A stretch of DNA of 59,520 nucleotides from an uncultured Kiritimatiellota bacterium (GTDB lineage: Bacteria; Verrucomicrobiota; Kiritimatiellia; RFP12; DVOR01). The notes beneath the pieces were generated by a model. It made no database searches. It had not been told where the DNA came from and worked only from the letters and a program-made list of their open reading frames with translations. Positions within the stretch are counted from its first letter, which is position 1. Each line of letters starts with the position of its first letter. The translations under genes were made by a program, and so were the position numbers. Below are positions 52,847 to 59,520 of this stretch, one piece after another. Location: NCBI GenBank assembly GCA_944389565.1, contig CALXMV010000013.1:1-59520 (forward strand). The letters are read 5' to 3'.

Positions 52847-53350
52847 TCAGGCTTTGGGTTTGTCCTTGGCGTGGCGGTCGAGCACGCCGTTGACGAAGGC
52901 GCCGGACTCCTCGTTGGCGAAGAGTTTGGCCAGGTCGACGGCCTCGTTGATGGCGATGGGGGCGGGGAGCCCCGCGTGATCCATCTCGTAGAGCGCCAGG
53001 CGCAGGACGCAACGCTCGATCACGCCCAGGCGGTCGAGGCGCCAGTTGTCGCAGAGGGCGGAGATCTCGGCGTCGAGGGCCTCGCGGTGGGCGAGGGTGC
53101 CGCGGACGCGGTCCTCGGTGAAGCGGCGGAGGTCCTGGGTGGCGAGGCGCTCCTCGGGGGCGAGGTCGCGGAGGGCCTCGTCCATGTCGTCGTCCTCCTT
53201 GCCGTCGTCCTCCTGCAGGCAGCTCCACTGCTGCTCCCAGAAGTGCCCCAGGATCATCTCCACGTCGGCGAAGGGGTTGAGGTCGGCCTGGACGAGCATC
53301 TGCAGGGCCCACACGCGGCCCTGGCGGCGGTGGCGGGCGGGGGCGTTCAC
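52847..53350 (-). CDS. nusB: Transcription antitermination factor NusB
   Basis: 167 residues. RRQGRVWALQMLVQADLNPF at the start, then NWRLDRLGVIERCVLRLALYEM, PAPIAINEAVDLAKLFANEE and GAFVNGVLDRHAKD at the end match NusB, which helps rRNA antitermination. A very acidic insert (EDDGKEDDDMDEALRD) in the first half makes it longer than E. coli NusB (139). GTG 53350 overlaps the ribH stop. The ribH-nusB order is conserved in many bacteria. Confidence 0.92.
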   Translation of the reverse strand: MNAPARHRRQGRVWALQMLVQADLNPFADVEMILGHFWEQQWSCLQEDDGKEDDDMDEALRDLAPEERLATQDLRRFTEDRVRGTLAHREALDAEISALCDNWRLDRLGVIERCVLRLALYEMDHAGLPAPIAINEAVDLAKLFANEESGAFVNGVLDRHAKDKPKA

Positions 53351-53829
53351 GGGCGCACCTCGCAGGCCAGGCGCCGGAGGACGTTGGCGGTCTCGATGGC
53401 GGCACAGACGGTGTCGAAGCCCTTGTTCCCGGCCTTGGAGCCGGAGCGCTCGATGGCCTGGTCGAGGGTGTGGGCGCAGACGATGCCGTTGAGGACGGGG
53501 ATGCCGGCGTCGAGCGCGATCTGGGAGAGGGCGCGGGAGACGGCGGTGTTGATGAGCATGGCGTGGTCGGTGGCGCCGTCGATGACCGCGCCGAGGGCGA
53601 CGACGGCGTCGCAGGGGCGGCCGGAGCGGAGGAGGGCGGAGACGGCGAGGGGGATCTCGTTGGCGCCGGGCACGCGCACCACCGCGATGTCCGCCTCGGC
53701 GATGCCGTGGCGCGTGGCGGCGTCGAGGGCGCCGCGCAGGAGCTGCTCGGTGAAGATGGCGTTGAAACGGCTCACCACGATGCCCAGCCTCAGGCCCTTG
53801 CCCGAGAGCTCTCCCGTGATCTCGATCAT
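53347..53829 (-). CDS. ribH: 6,7-dimethyl-8-ribityllumazine synthase
   Basis: 160 residues. Condenses DHBP with the ribitylamino-uracil intermediate to lumazine. Typical motifs: GIVVSRFNAIFTEQLLRGAL, VRVPGANEIPLAVSALL, ALGAVIDGATDHAMLI and GIPVLNGIVCAHTLDQAIER, followed by AGNKGFDT. ATG 53829 is preferred to the long upstream extension. 26 nt after ribBA, downstream of the FMN riboswitch. Confidence 0.95.
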   Translation of the reverse strand: MIEITGELSGKGLRLGIVVSRFNAIFTEQLLRGALDAATRHGIAEADIAVVRVPGANEIPLAVSALLRSGRPCDAVVALGAVIDGATDHAMLINTAVSRALSQIALDAGIPVLNGIVCAHTLDQAIERSGSKAGNKGFDTVCAAIETANVLRRLACEVRP

Positions 53830-53855
53830 GTCGGTGTGTCCTTTCCGTGAGGGTG

Positions 53856-55070
53856 TCAAAGCAGATGGCCCATGCGCGCGCGCTTGGTCTCCAGGTAATG
53901 GGCGTTGTAGGGGCCGGCATGGGCCACGAGGGGCACGCGCTCGGCGATCTCGAGGCCGTGGCCGCCGAGGCCGACGACCTTCTGGGGGTTGTTGGTCATG
54001 AGGCGGAGGCGCCGGATGCCGAGCGCCGCGAGGATCTGGGCGCCGGTGCCATAATCGCGCAGGTCGGGGGGGAACCCGAGGCGGACGTTGGCCTCCACGG
54101 TGTCGCACCCCTGCTCCTGGAGCCGGTAGGCGTGCAGTTTGTTGGCCAGGCCGATGCCGCGGCCCTCCTGGCGCATGTAGAGCAGGCACCCGCGCCCCTC
54201 GGCGGCGATGCGCCGCATGGCCTCATGCAGCTGCCAGCCGCAATCGCACCGCGCGCTGGCGAAGACGTCGCCGGTGAGGCACTCGCTGTGCACGCGCACC
54301 AAGGGCGGCTCCCCCGCCGCGAGGTCGCCCATCGTCAGGGCCAGATGCTCCAGCCCATCCACCTTCCCGCGGAACATCGTCAGCCGGAAATGCCCGTAGG
54401 CCGTCGGCAGATCCACGCTCTCCACCCGCTCCACGAGCGTCTCATGCGCCCGGCGGTACGCGATCAGCCGCTCCACCGAGCACAGCCGCAGCCCATGGCG
54501 CCTGGCGAAAGGCACGAGATCGGGCAGCCGCGCCATCGCGCCATCCTCCCTGACGATCTCGCAGCAGATCCCCGCCGGCCTCAGCCCCGCCAGACGCGCC
54601 AGATCCACCGTCGCCTCCGTGTGCCCGGCACGCACCAACACCCCGCCCTCGCGCGCCCGCAAGGGGAACGTATGCCCCGGGGAGACGAGATCCTCCGCCT
54701 TCCCCCCCACCAGGAGCCGCACGGCCGCCGCACGGTCCGCCGCCGAGATGCCCGTGGTCACCCCCGTGTGCGGCGCGCCGTCCACGCTCAGCGTGAAAGC
54801 CGTGGCGAAGGCGTCGCCGCGGTTCACGCTCGGCGCCAGCCCGATGCCCAGCCGGTCGAGGATCTCCCCCGCGCACGGCGCGCACAGCAGCCCCCGCGCC
54901 TCGCGGATGCAGAAATTCACCGCCTCGGGCGTCACCCGCTCCGCGGCCATGATGAGATCGCCCTCGTTCTCGCGCGACGCGTCGTCCACGATCACCACGA
55001 ACTTCCCCGCGCGGATGTCCGCCAGACAATCCTCGACCGTGTCGAACCCAAACGTTTCCTGCTCGGCCAT
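53856..55070 (-). CDS. ribBA: Bifunctional DHBP synthase / GTP cyclohydrolase II
   Basis: 404 residues. N-terminal RibB domain: DDASRENEGDLIMAAE and the GHTFPLRAREGGVLVRAGHTE region; it makes 3,4-dihydroxy-2-butanone 4-phosphate. C-terminal RibA: VHSECLTGDVFASARCDCG (zinc cysteines), MRQEGRGIGLANKLHAY, and VRLGFPPDLRDYGTGAQIL, opening the GTP ring. ATG 55070 is taken as the start, because GGAGG lies about 10 nt upstream; a TTG at 55118 would fall at the edge of the riboswitch. ribD and ribE are not in the window. Confidence 0.95.
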   Translation of the reverse strand: MAEQETFGFDTVEDCLADIRAGKFVVIVDDASRENEGDLIMAAERVTPEAVNFCIREARGLLCAPCAGEILDRLGIGLAPSVNRGDAFATAFTLSVDGAPHTGVTTGISAADRAAAVRLLVGGKAEDLVSPGHTFPLRAREGGVLVRAGHTEATVDLARLAGLRPAGICCEIVREDGAMARLPDLVPFARRHGLRLCSVERLIAYRRAHETLVERVESVDLPTAYGHFRLTMFRGKVDGLEHLALTMGDLAAGEPPLVRVHSECLTGDVFASARCDCGWQLHEAMRRIAAEGRGCLLYMRQEGRGIGLANKLHAYRLQEQGCDTVEANVRLGFPPDLRDYGTGAQILAALGIRRLRLMTNNPQKVVGLGGHGLEIAERVPLVAHAGPYNAHYLETKRARMGHLL

Positions 55071-55118
55071 GACCAAGCCCTCCGACCTGCACGTCGCCCC
55101 TTCATTCCGGACTTTCAA

Positions 55119-55222
55119 GATAACCGTCGGCCGCGGGCTTCCGCCGCGTCAAGGGCGCGCCACCCGGCGCACCCCTCGTGGGCTCTCACCACCGGTCGGG
55201 ATTCGCACCCAGCCCTGAGGCA
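55119..55222 (-). promoter_or_regulatory. FMN riboswitch (RFN element)
   Basis: On the minus strand the leader reads CCTCAGGGCTGGGTGCGAAT, then CCCGACCGGTGGTGAGAGCCC, and later GGAAGCCCGCGGCCGACGG. These are the conserved junction blocks of the RFN element (TCAGGGCxGGGTGxAAxTCCC, ACCGGCGGT, AGCCC, GGAxxCCGxxGCCGACGG). It lies 48 nt upstream of ribBA and would lower rib operon expression when FMN is high. Confidence 0.93.
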
Positions 55223-55232
55223 ACGCCCCCCA

Positions 55233-55238
55233 TGATAC
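55233..55238 (-). promoter_or_regulatory. Candidate -10 box of the rib operon
   Basis: TATCAT on the minus strand, about 10 nt upstream of the riboswitch. The -35 region is weak. Confidence 0.3.
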
Positions 55239-55360
55239 CAAAAACGGCGCCCCGACGGAAGCCACGGGAAGTGACGCCCGCGCGTGCGGCGGAGGGCTCT
55301 AGGGGATGTCATGGAAACGGAAAGTATCACCCACAAGCCACCCCATGCTCATCGCGCCCC

Positions 55361-55411
55361 TCCGACTTTCGGGTCAGCCCCCTTAGGGTTTCGCCCCCAA
55401 CCCTCCCGACT
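55361..55411. repeat. Dispersed intergenic repeat, third locus
   Basis: TCCGACTTTCGGGTCAGCCC followed by CCTTAGGGTTTCGCCCCC and AACCCTCCCGACT, the inverse orientation of the 10.3 kb copies. The rest of 55239-55591 holds no gene that I can support. Confidence 0.6.
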
Positions 55412-55591
55412 CGTGCTCCCAGCCACCCGTTCTGGCACGGAAAGCGGATTGCGGTCTGGAAGTGGTGCCCGGGAAAAGTCAGAGGAATGGAGAGGGGGCG
55501 AGTCGGATTAGGGGACGAGGGGTGGGAGCAGGGCAAAAGGGAGGACTTCGTGATTTAGGACGGCTGGGGCGTGCATCGTGAGACGCCGCAA

Positions 55592-57400
55592 TCAGGCAGG
55601 CTTCCCCTGTTTGGTGGAATGCCAAGCATCGAGCGCACGCTTGATTTGGTCAAGCCATGCTTTTGAGTTATCGACGGCAGAGAGGTCAACGCACGCATCA
55701 AGCAACGCGCGCAATTCATCATGTCGCAGTGGAGCCCCCGCGAGAATGCGCGTCTTGGCTACTTTCAGCAGGTCGGCAAATTGTCGGATGGTGAGCGGTA
55801 TGATGCGTTGCGGGCGACCTTCATATTCATAGCGCACGGCAAAGCGAAAGGTGTTGAGAGCATCCGTGTGCAAGGCTGGCGCGACGAAGATGCAATAACC
55901 GGGCGTCTCTGGGTGTTTGTCCTCAAAAGCACGCAGATGACGCATGACGGGTTGCCCTTCGTTGTACCATTGGTCACGCCCAGTGAGCATGGTGACTTCG
56001 CATGTCGCGACGAAACCAGTGTAGATACATTCGATGTCCGGGACACCGCTTGGTGCGGTGAAGGTCGGTTCATTGTCATCCCCGAGCGGAGCGTTGGGTC
56101 TGATGGCGGTGGCATCGTCTAAGATGTTGAGCGCTAGGTTCGCGAGGCGTTCCAGTTCCACAGAGAGGCGCGTACGTTGGCGACGGTGTGCGAGCAGGTC
56201 GTCAAATGCTTGGAGAACCGCGTCGATATGCGAGACGTCGTGTTGGCTGTCGAAACGGATTTTAAGCGTCTGCCATTGGTTACGCATATCACGTAACATG
56301 GCGATGTGCTTTTTGAGCATCGGTGTCGTGTCAGGCATATCCGGGAGTTCCGCTTTTCGGCCGATGCCTATGGCAAGGGTTTGGATTTCCTCACGGATTT
56401 GTGTGGCGATTCGCGTCAGCGCGGGAAGTGTCTCGAAGGGAAGCGGATAGGCGCCGGCGGTTCCAATGTATTCGTCCCACTCCTGTTGGCTGATGAAGGC
56501 ACGTGGCTCGCCGGTGTCAGTGGCCAAAATGGCGTTGATTTCCGCCATTCGGCGCGACTCAAGGTCGATGCACGCGTGGTCATATCGGCCACGAATATAA
56601 AAATAACGTGTCAGGCGTAGGTAACGGATGACGTTATCAGCATATTCATGCACGTTCTTTCTTGGATTGTTGAAGTCGGACAAATGGGTGTCGATGTATT
56701 GCTGGATGAAGGCGGGGCGTTCCGTCTCTGGCAATGTTTCTTGCCGTTTCCTGAAGCTTACAACGCGTTCGGCCGTAGCTTCGACTTCATGGATGTCGCG
56801 CAACGACAAAGCAAAAATCCCGAACTCCATGAAAGTGAGCCCTTTTGGCTTGCGCCCAGTCGCGGCACAGCGTGCGTTCACGGCTTTGATAAGACGTAAA
56901 ATCGCGATAAAGGGCTTGACGCACCATCCAGGCTTACTCTCTTCCGGCGCGGGGTTTGGATATTGAAACTTGAGCAATGCCTCCAACAAGACATCGCCAA
57001 AATCGGCCTTGCCGTCGAGCAAGTCATGACCCGCTTGCGTGATGCGAATCGGTTCGTTCGAAGCGTAGCGGACAAGCCCAAGTTTTTTCAACGGATTGGC
57101 GGATTGTCGCCCGCGCATGGCGGGATCCTCGTAATCTTTCGCCCAAAAGATACGCTCGGCATCCTCGAACGAGATCGGCTCGGCAATCTCGCGCAACAAT
57201 GCGCATTGCCGTTTGCTCAGTCCCTTGTCCGTCGGGGTATAAAACCGATTTGCTATCAAACGGATTTGATATTCGACCTGGGCATCATGCGTCCATGGTT
57301 TACCATCCATCTCGGCGAGCGCCCGCAAAAAGTCCATCACACGGTTCGCGGAACGCACCGTCGTGCTGATGCTCCAAAGCTCATCCTTTTTCTTGCCCAT
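55592..57400 (-). CDS. AlwI-family Type IIS restriction endonuclease
   Basis: 602 residues. The N-terminus (KKDELWSISTTVRSANRVMD) and the following KPWTHDAQVEYQIRLIANRF match the AlwI/BstNBI/PleI family. The mid region is WCVKPFIAILRLI and LTFMEFGIFALSL. The C-terminal nuclease part has GVPDIECIYTGFVATCEVTM (PD-(D/E)XK-like, with D and E at the expected spacing), PVMRHLRAFEDKHPETPGYC and RIIPLTIRQFADLL. Family members cut outside short asymmetric sites such as GGATC or GAGTC. Both methyltransferase genes lie immediately upstream in the same operon. GC is about half, clearly lower than the flanks, which suggests transfer. Recognition site not determinable here. Confidence 0.9.
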   Translation of the reverse strand: MGKKKDELWSISTTVRSANRVMDFLRALAEMDGKPWTHDAQVEYQIRLIANRFYTPTDKGLSKRQCALLREIAEPISFEDAERIFWAKDYEDPAMRGRQSANPLKKLGLVRYASNEPIRITQAGHDLLDGKADFGDVLLEALLKFQYPNPAPEESKPGWCVKPFIAILRLIKAVNARCAATGRKPKGLTFMEFGIFALSLRDIHEVEATAERVVSFRKRQETLPETERPAFIQQYIDTHLSDFNNPRKNVHEYADNVIRYLRLTRYFYIRGRYDHACIDLESRRMAEINAILATDTGEPRAFISQQEWDEYIGTAGAYPLPFETLPALTRIATQIREEIQTLAIGIGRKAELPDMPDTTPMLKKHIAMLRDMRNQWQTLKIRFDSQHDVSHIDAVLQAFDDLLAHRRQRTRLSVELERLANLALNILDDATAIRPNAPLGDDNEPTFTAPSGVPDIECIYTGFVATCEVTMLTGRDQWYNEGQPVMRHLRAFEDKHPETPGYCIFVAPALHTDALNTFRFAVRYEYEGRPQRIIPLTIRQFADLLKVAKTRILAGAPLRHDELRALLDACVDLSAVDNSKAWLDQIKRALDAWHSTKQGKPA

Positions 57401-57414
57401 GCTTCACTCCGTTT

Positions 57415-58371
57415 TCACAGGTCGAAAAGCGTTTTTTGACTCAATGTCGGGGTCGTACATACGTAGTTGACGACCAATACCTCGTCGGAGTCGCCTCTGG
57501 CATTGGAGGTCTGGTAGTTGGCGTTCCCGTACGAATAATCCAGATGGTGCACGTGATAGTCGCGGTGCGCCAGCCAATCCGTCAGAATCGCGTTCGTGCG
57601 TCCTTTGTGCCGTAAGACATTCGACAGTGCGAAACGGATCCCCCGCGCATTCAAGGCATCCAAAGTGCGCAACAACACCATCTCGTCCATCTCCGTCCAG
57701 CCGTTTCCTTCGTTATAACTGGCCGTTGTGATGAGGTAGGGTGGATCGCAATAGACCAGACTGTCCGAGGGCAAACGTGAGAAGTCGAAATCCGCGAAGT
57801 TACCACAGCGGAATCGCGCATCCTGACGGTTTAAGCGCCCCATGAAACTTCGGATTTTTCGCCGCATGTTGACATTGAGGTCACGCTTGCCGACCGGCAG
57901 GTTGTAATGGCCACAGACGTTGAACCGGATTTGGTTGTTGAAGGCAAAGACAATCAACACGAAGAAATGGACAAACCAAGCGTCGTCCCGCCGCGTCCGC
58001 GCATTGAAATCCGCGCGTAACCGCAGGAACGGTTCGCGGTTCCAGGCCGCCAAGCCTGTCGCGCCATCGCAACCGTACGCCTCATAACCGGCGGAGGCCG
58101 AATCGCTGAGCCCATACGCCTGGATCAGCGCGTCGCATTGCGCCAGAAAATGCGCGGGATCAAGGCGTGCCAACCGCTCTAACAGGCCAACGACGGGTTC
58201 GCAAATGTCATTGTACACATAGTGTCGCGCACGCACGTTCGCGCCGACCGTCCCTCCCCCACAGAAAAGGTCGACGAAGCAATCCATCTCATTTGGGAAG
58301 AAATGCCGGATTTGCGGCAACAGACGGGCCTTCCCTCCGGTGTAGTTCAGGGGTGAGGCGACGATATCCAT
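57415..58371 (-). CDS. D12-class (Dam-like) adenine-N6 DNA methyltransferase
   Basis: 318 residues. SAM-binding motif FVDLFCGGGTVGAN, N-terminal LNYTGGKARLLPQI, and catalytic LVYCDPPYLITTASY (DPPY) define a D12-class adenine methyltransferase. It probably protects one strand of the site recognised by the AlwI-like nuclease. 14 nt before the endonuclease gene and 11 nt after the second methyltransferase. Low GC like its neighbours. Confidence 0.92.
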   Translation of the reverse strand: MDIVASPLNYTGGKARLLPQIRHFFPNEMDCFVDLFCGGGTVGANVRARHYVYNDICEPVVGLLERLARLDPAHFLAQCDALIQAYGLSDSASAGYEAYGCDGATGLAAWNREPFLRLRADFNARTRRDDAWFVHFFVLIVFAFNNQIRFNVCGHYNLPVGKRDLNVNMRRKIRSFMGRLNRQDARFRCGNFADFDFSRLPSDSLVYCDPPYLITTASYNEGNGWTEMDEMVLLRTLDALNARGIRFALSNVLRHKGRTNAILTDWLAHRDYHVHHLDYSYGNANYQTSNARGDSDEVLVVNYVCTTPTLSQKTLFDL

Positions 58372-58382
58372 CTTTCGCGCCC

Positions 58383-59390
58383 TCAGTCCCTCACCTCACA
58401 GAGAAACAGACGCTCCGCGTTCCCGATGGAATCCGATTTACCTGCCGAAAAGGCTCGATACGCCTGCTCGAAAACGCTGACCTTGCCACGTCGCCCCAAA
58501 ATCTCTCGGATGGCCGCATCAGGGATTTTCGCGTTACTCCGATCGTTTGCCCGTGTGCCGGTATTGTTGTAGGAAAGCACGATGAAGCGACAGTCCAAAT
58601 GCGCCACCAAGTCCGCGAATGCCTCGGTTGCGTGACGCGTACAGTAGGCGCTTTTGAGCGTGTCCCGAGTCATTTTGCGTGCTTTGCCGCTCACTGGCGG
58701 TTTTTCCCAACGCGCCACGTTCTCCAACAAGTGATACGCGTCGCAATATTGCCGGCTGTTGTAGGGCGGGTCCACATAGGCCACATCACAACGTACGCGC
58801 CGAACCAAAGCGTTTGCGTCCTCGTTGAAAAGCGCATTGGCCGGGCTCGGCGTGTAAGGCACCTCCGGGACGCCCATCGTGAAATCTTCGGCCTGATATG
58901 CCGTCTCCCGGAACGCATCATAATGGCCGCATGTACTGGCGATTTTATCAATTGCATAGAGCAACGCCGTCACCAACATCGCCCGTTCCCGGAAAGCAAG
59001 CGCACCTGCGCGAAATCTTTGTTCGATGTCCTCACGAATCCACCCGATTTTTCGGCACGCCTGGGCGCTGAAATAGGTGCCCCCGAAGGTCTTTGACATA
59101 TAATTTTCCTCGTCCACGGGCGGCAGTGAGTTATAAGCCTCCACACATTCGCGCACAACCGCTTCACGGAAAGGCTCGGGAGAAAACCACGTCCAATGCG
59201 CGAGATGATTGCAATACAGCAAATCGTTCACCGTCAACGAACTATCCAGAAAAGCCGACGAGACCGCACCCGTGCCCGCAAAAACGTCAAAAAATGTGCG
59301 CACGATGCCACATTCGCGCGTCACGGTCTCCCGGATAAACGGCAACAGACGATATTTGTTTCCCAGATAACGGCGATTGTTGATTCGCAT
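58383..59390 (-). CDS. Second D12-class adenine-N6 DNA methyltransferase
   Basis: About 335 residues. MRINNRRYLGNKYRLLPFI, SAM motif FFDVFAGTGAVS, and catalytic DVAYVDPPYNSRQYCDAYH (DPPY). Asymmetric Type IIS sites need both strands modified, which explains two enzymes for one nuclease. The start at ATG 59390 is preferred over a TTG at 59408 (which would add MVKYSA). A -10-like TAAAAT (59404-59399) is 8 nt upstream, so the leader is very short. First gene of the restriction-modification operon. Confidence 0.9.
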   Translation of the reverse strand: MRINNRRYLGNKYRLLPFIRETVTRECGIVRTFFDVFAGTGAVSSAFLDSSLTVNDLLYCNHLAHWTWFSPEPFREAVVRECVEAYNSLPPVDEENYMSKTFGGTYFSAQACRKIGWIREDIEQRFRAGALAFRERAMLVTALLYAIDKIASTCGHYDAFRETAYQAEDFTMGVPEVPYTPSPANALFNEDANALVRRVRCDVAYVDPPYNSRQYCDAYHLLENVARWEKPPVSGKARKMTRDTLKSAYCTRHATEAFADLVAHLDCRFIVLSYNNTGTRANDRSNAKIPDAAIREILGRRGKVSVFEQAYRAFSAGKSDSIGNAERLFLCEVRD

Positions 59391-59463
59391 GGCAGAGTAT
59401 TTTACCAAAATACCGCCATCCAGACTCGGAGGAGGGGCAGATAACAGGGCAAACGCATAAAAA

Positions 59464-59492
59464 TTGCAATGGGGGAAAAATGTTGAGATAAT
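59464..59492 (+). promoter_or_regulatory. Promoter of the gene at the right edge
   Basis: TTGCAA (59464-59469), 17-nt spacer, GATAAT (59487-59492). An ATG follows 6 nt after the -10 box, suggesting a leaderless transcript. Confidence 0.55.
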
Positions 59493-59498
59493 AGGGGC

Positions 59499-59520
59499 AT
59501 GGCAGACATTTATCGATTGG
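59499..59520 (+). CDS. Start of a gene running off the window
   Basis: ATG GCA GAC ATT TAT CGA TTG: only MADIYRL is visible. Placed behind a good promoter and divergent to the restriction-modification operon; function cannot be told. Confidence 0.35.

Noticed and set aside
55239-55591. Small plus-strand frames in the gap between the rib and restriction operons
   Set aside because: No ribosome-binding site, no recognisable protein features, and they overlap the dispersed repeat.
1-59520. CRISPR arrays, tRNA or rRNA genes, insertion sequences, integrase and attachment sites
   Set aside because: I looked for regular repeats with spacers, cloverleaf-type sequences and transposase motifs and saw none. 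Reading by eye could miss a single tRNA; a tRNAscan or Infernal run would settle it.

Overview
The window reads as a piece of a high-GC, Gram-negative, anaerobic bacterial chromosome. A Kiritimatiellota/Verrucomicrobiota-type lineage is my best guess, by inference and not proof. The clues are a PEP-CTERM secreted protein, a 4,153-residue surface protein with thrombospondin-3-like DxDxDG repeats and a LamG domain, BamD-like and LptE-like lipoprotein/TPR genes (so an outer membrane), an [FeFe] hydrogenase cluster (fermentation), and a complete uronate pathway. I saw no rRNA, tRNA or CRISPR array. Most genes are tightly packed with ATGA/GTGA stop-start overlaps.

Layout. 0.1-0.9 kb: a PEP-CTERM protein behind a promoter whose spacer carries a G9 tract. 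0.9-10 kb, mostly minus strand: a Cys-rich exported protein; a Kelch mutarotase fused to a sodium:solute symporter plus a secreted partner; and a CPA2 antiporter-thrC-MscS operon. 10.4-23.7 kb, minus strand: a lipoprotein containing a C12 homopolymer, followed by the giant surface protein. 23.8-28.9 kb, minus strand: kdgK, a mannonate dehydratase-SDR fusion, uxaC and eda, which together take glucuronate to pyruvate and glyceraldehyde-3-phosphate. 29.1-34.2 kb, minus strand: a five-gene operon (carboxynorspermidine synthase-like, proA, 5-formyl-THF cyclo-ligase, flavoprotein, MBL hydrolase). A nearly symmetric divergent extended -10 promoter separates it from the BamD-like/LptE-like pair at 34.3-35.9 kb. 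35.9-38.7 kb, plus strand: a thioredoxin-like ferredoxin, an [FeFe] hydrogenase, a C_GCAxxG_C_C protein and a YbaK-type deacylase.

38.7-50.3 kb, plus strand: a defence operon that matches type 4 BREX. It holds a PAPS-reductase/ferredoxin/DUF4007-like BrxP, a BrxC P-loop ATPase, PglZ and a short BrxL, and it is led by a large unrecognised HTH protein. Three coding lesions fall in the first 6.6 kb of this operon: a frameshift, an in-frame TGA and another frameshift. None were noticed elsewhere in the window, so the system may be decaying, switched off, or mis-sequenced there.

50.4-55.2 kb, minus strand: an FMN riboswitch heads ribBA-ribH-nusB-pyrD-NERD/UvrD-like helicase. 55.6-59.4 kb, minus strand: an AlwI-family Type IIS restriction system (two D12-class adenine methyltransferases plus the endonuclease) of visibly lower GC, probably acquired by transfer. 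A divergent plus-strand gene starts at 59,499 and runs off the end.
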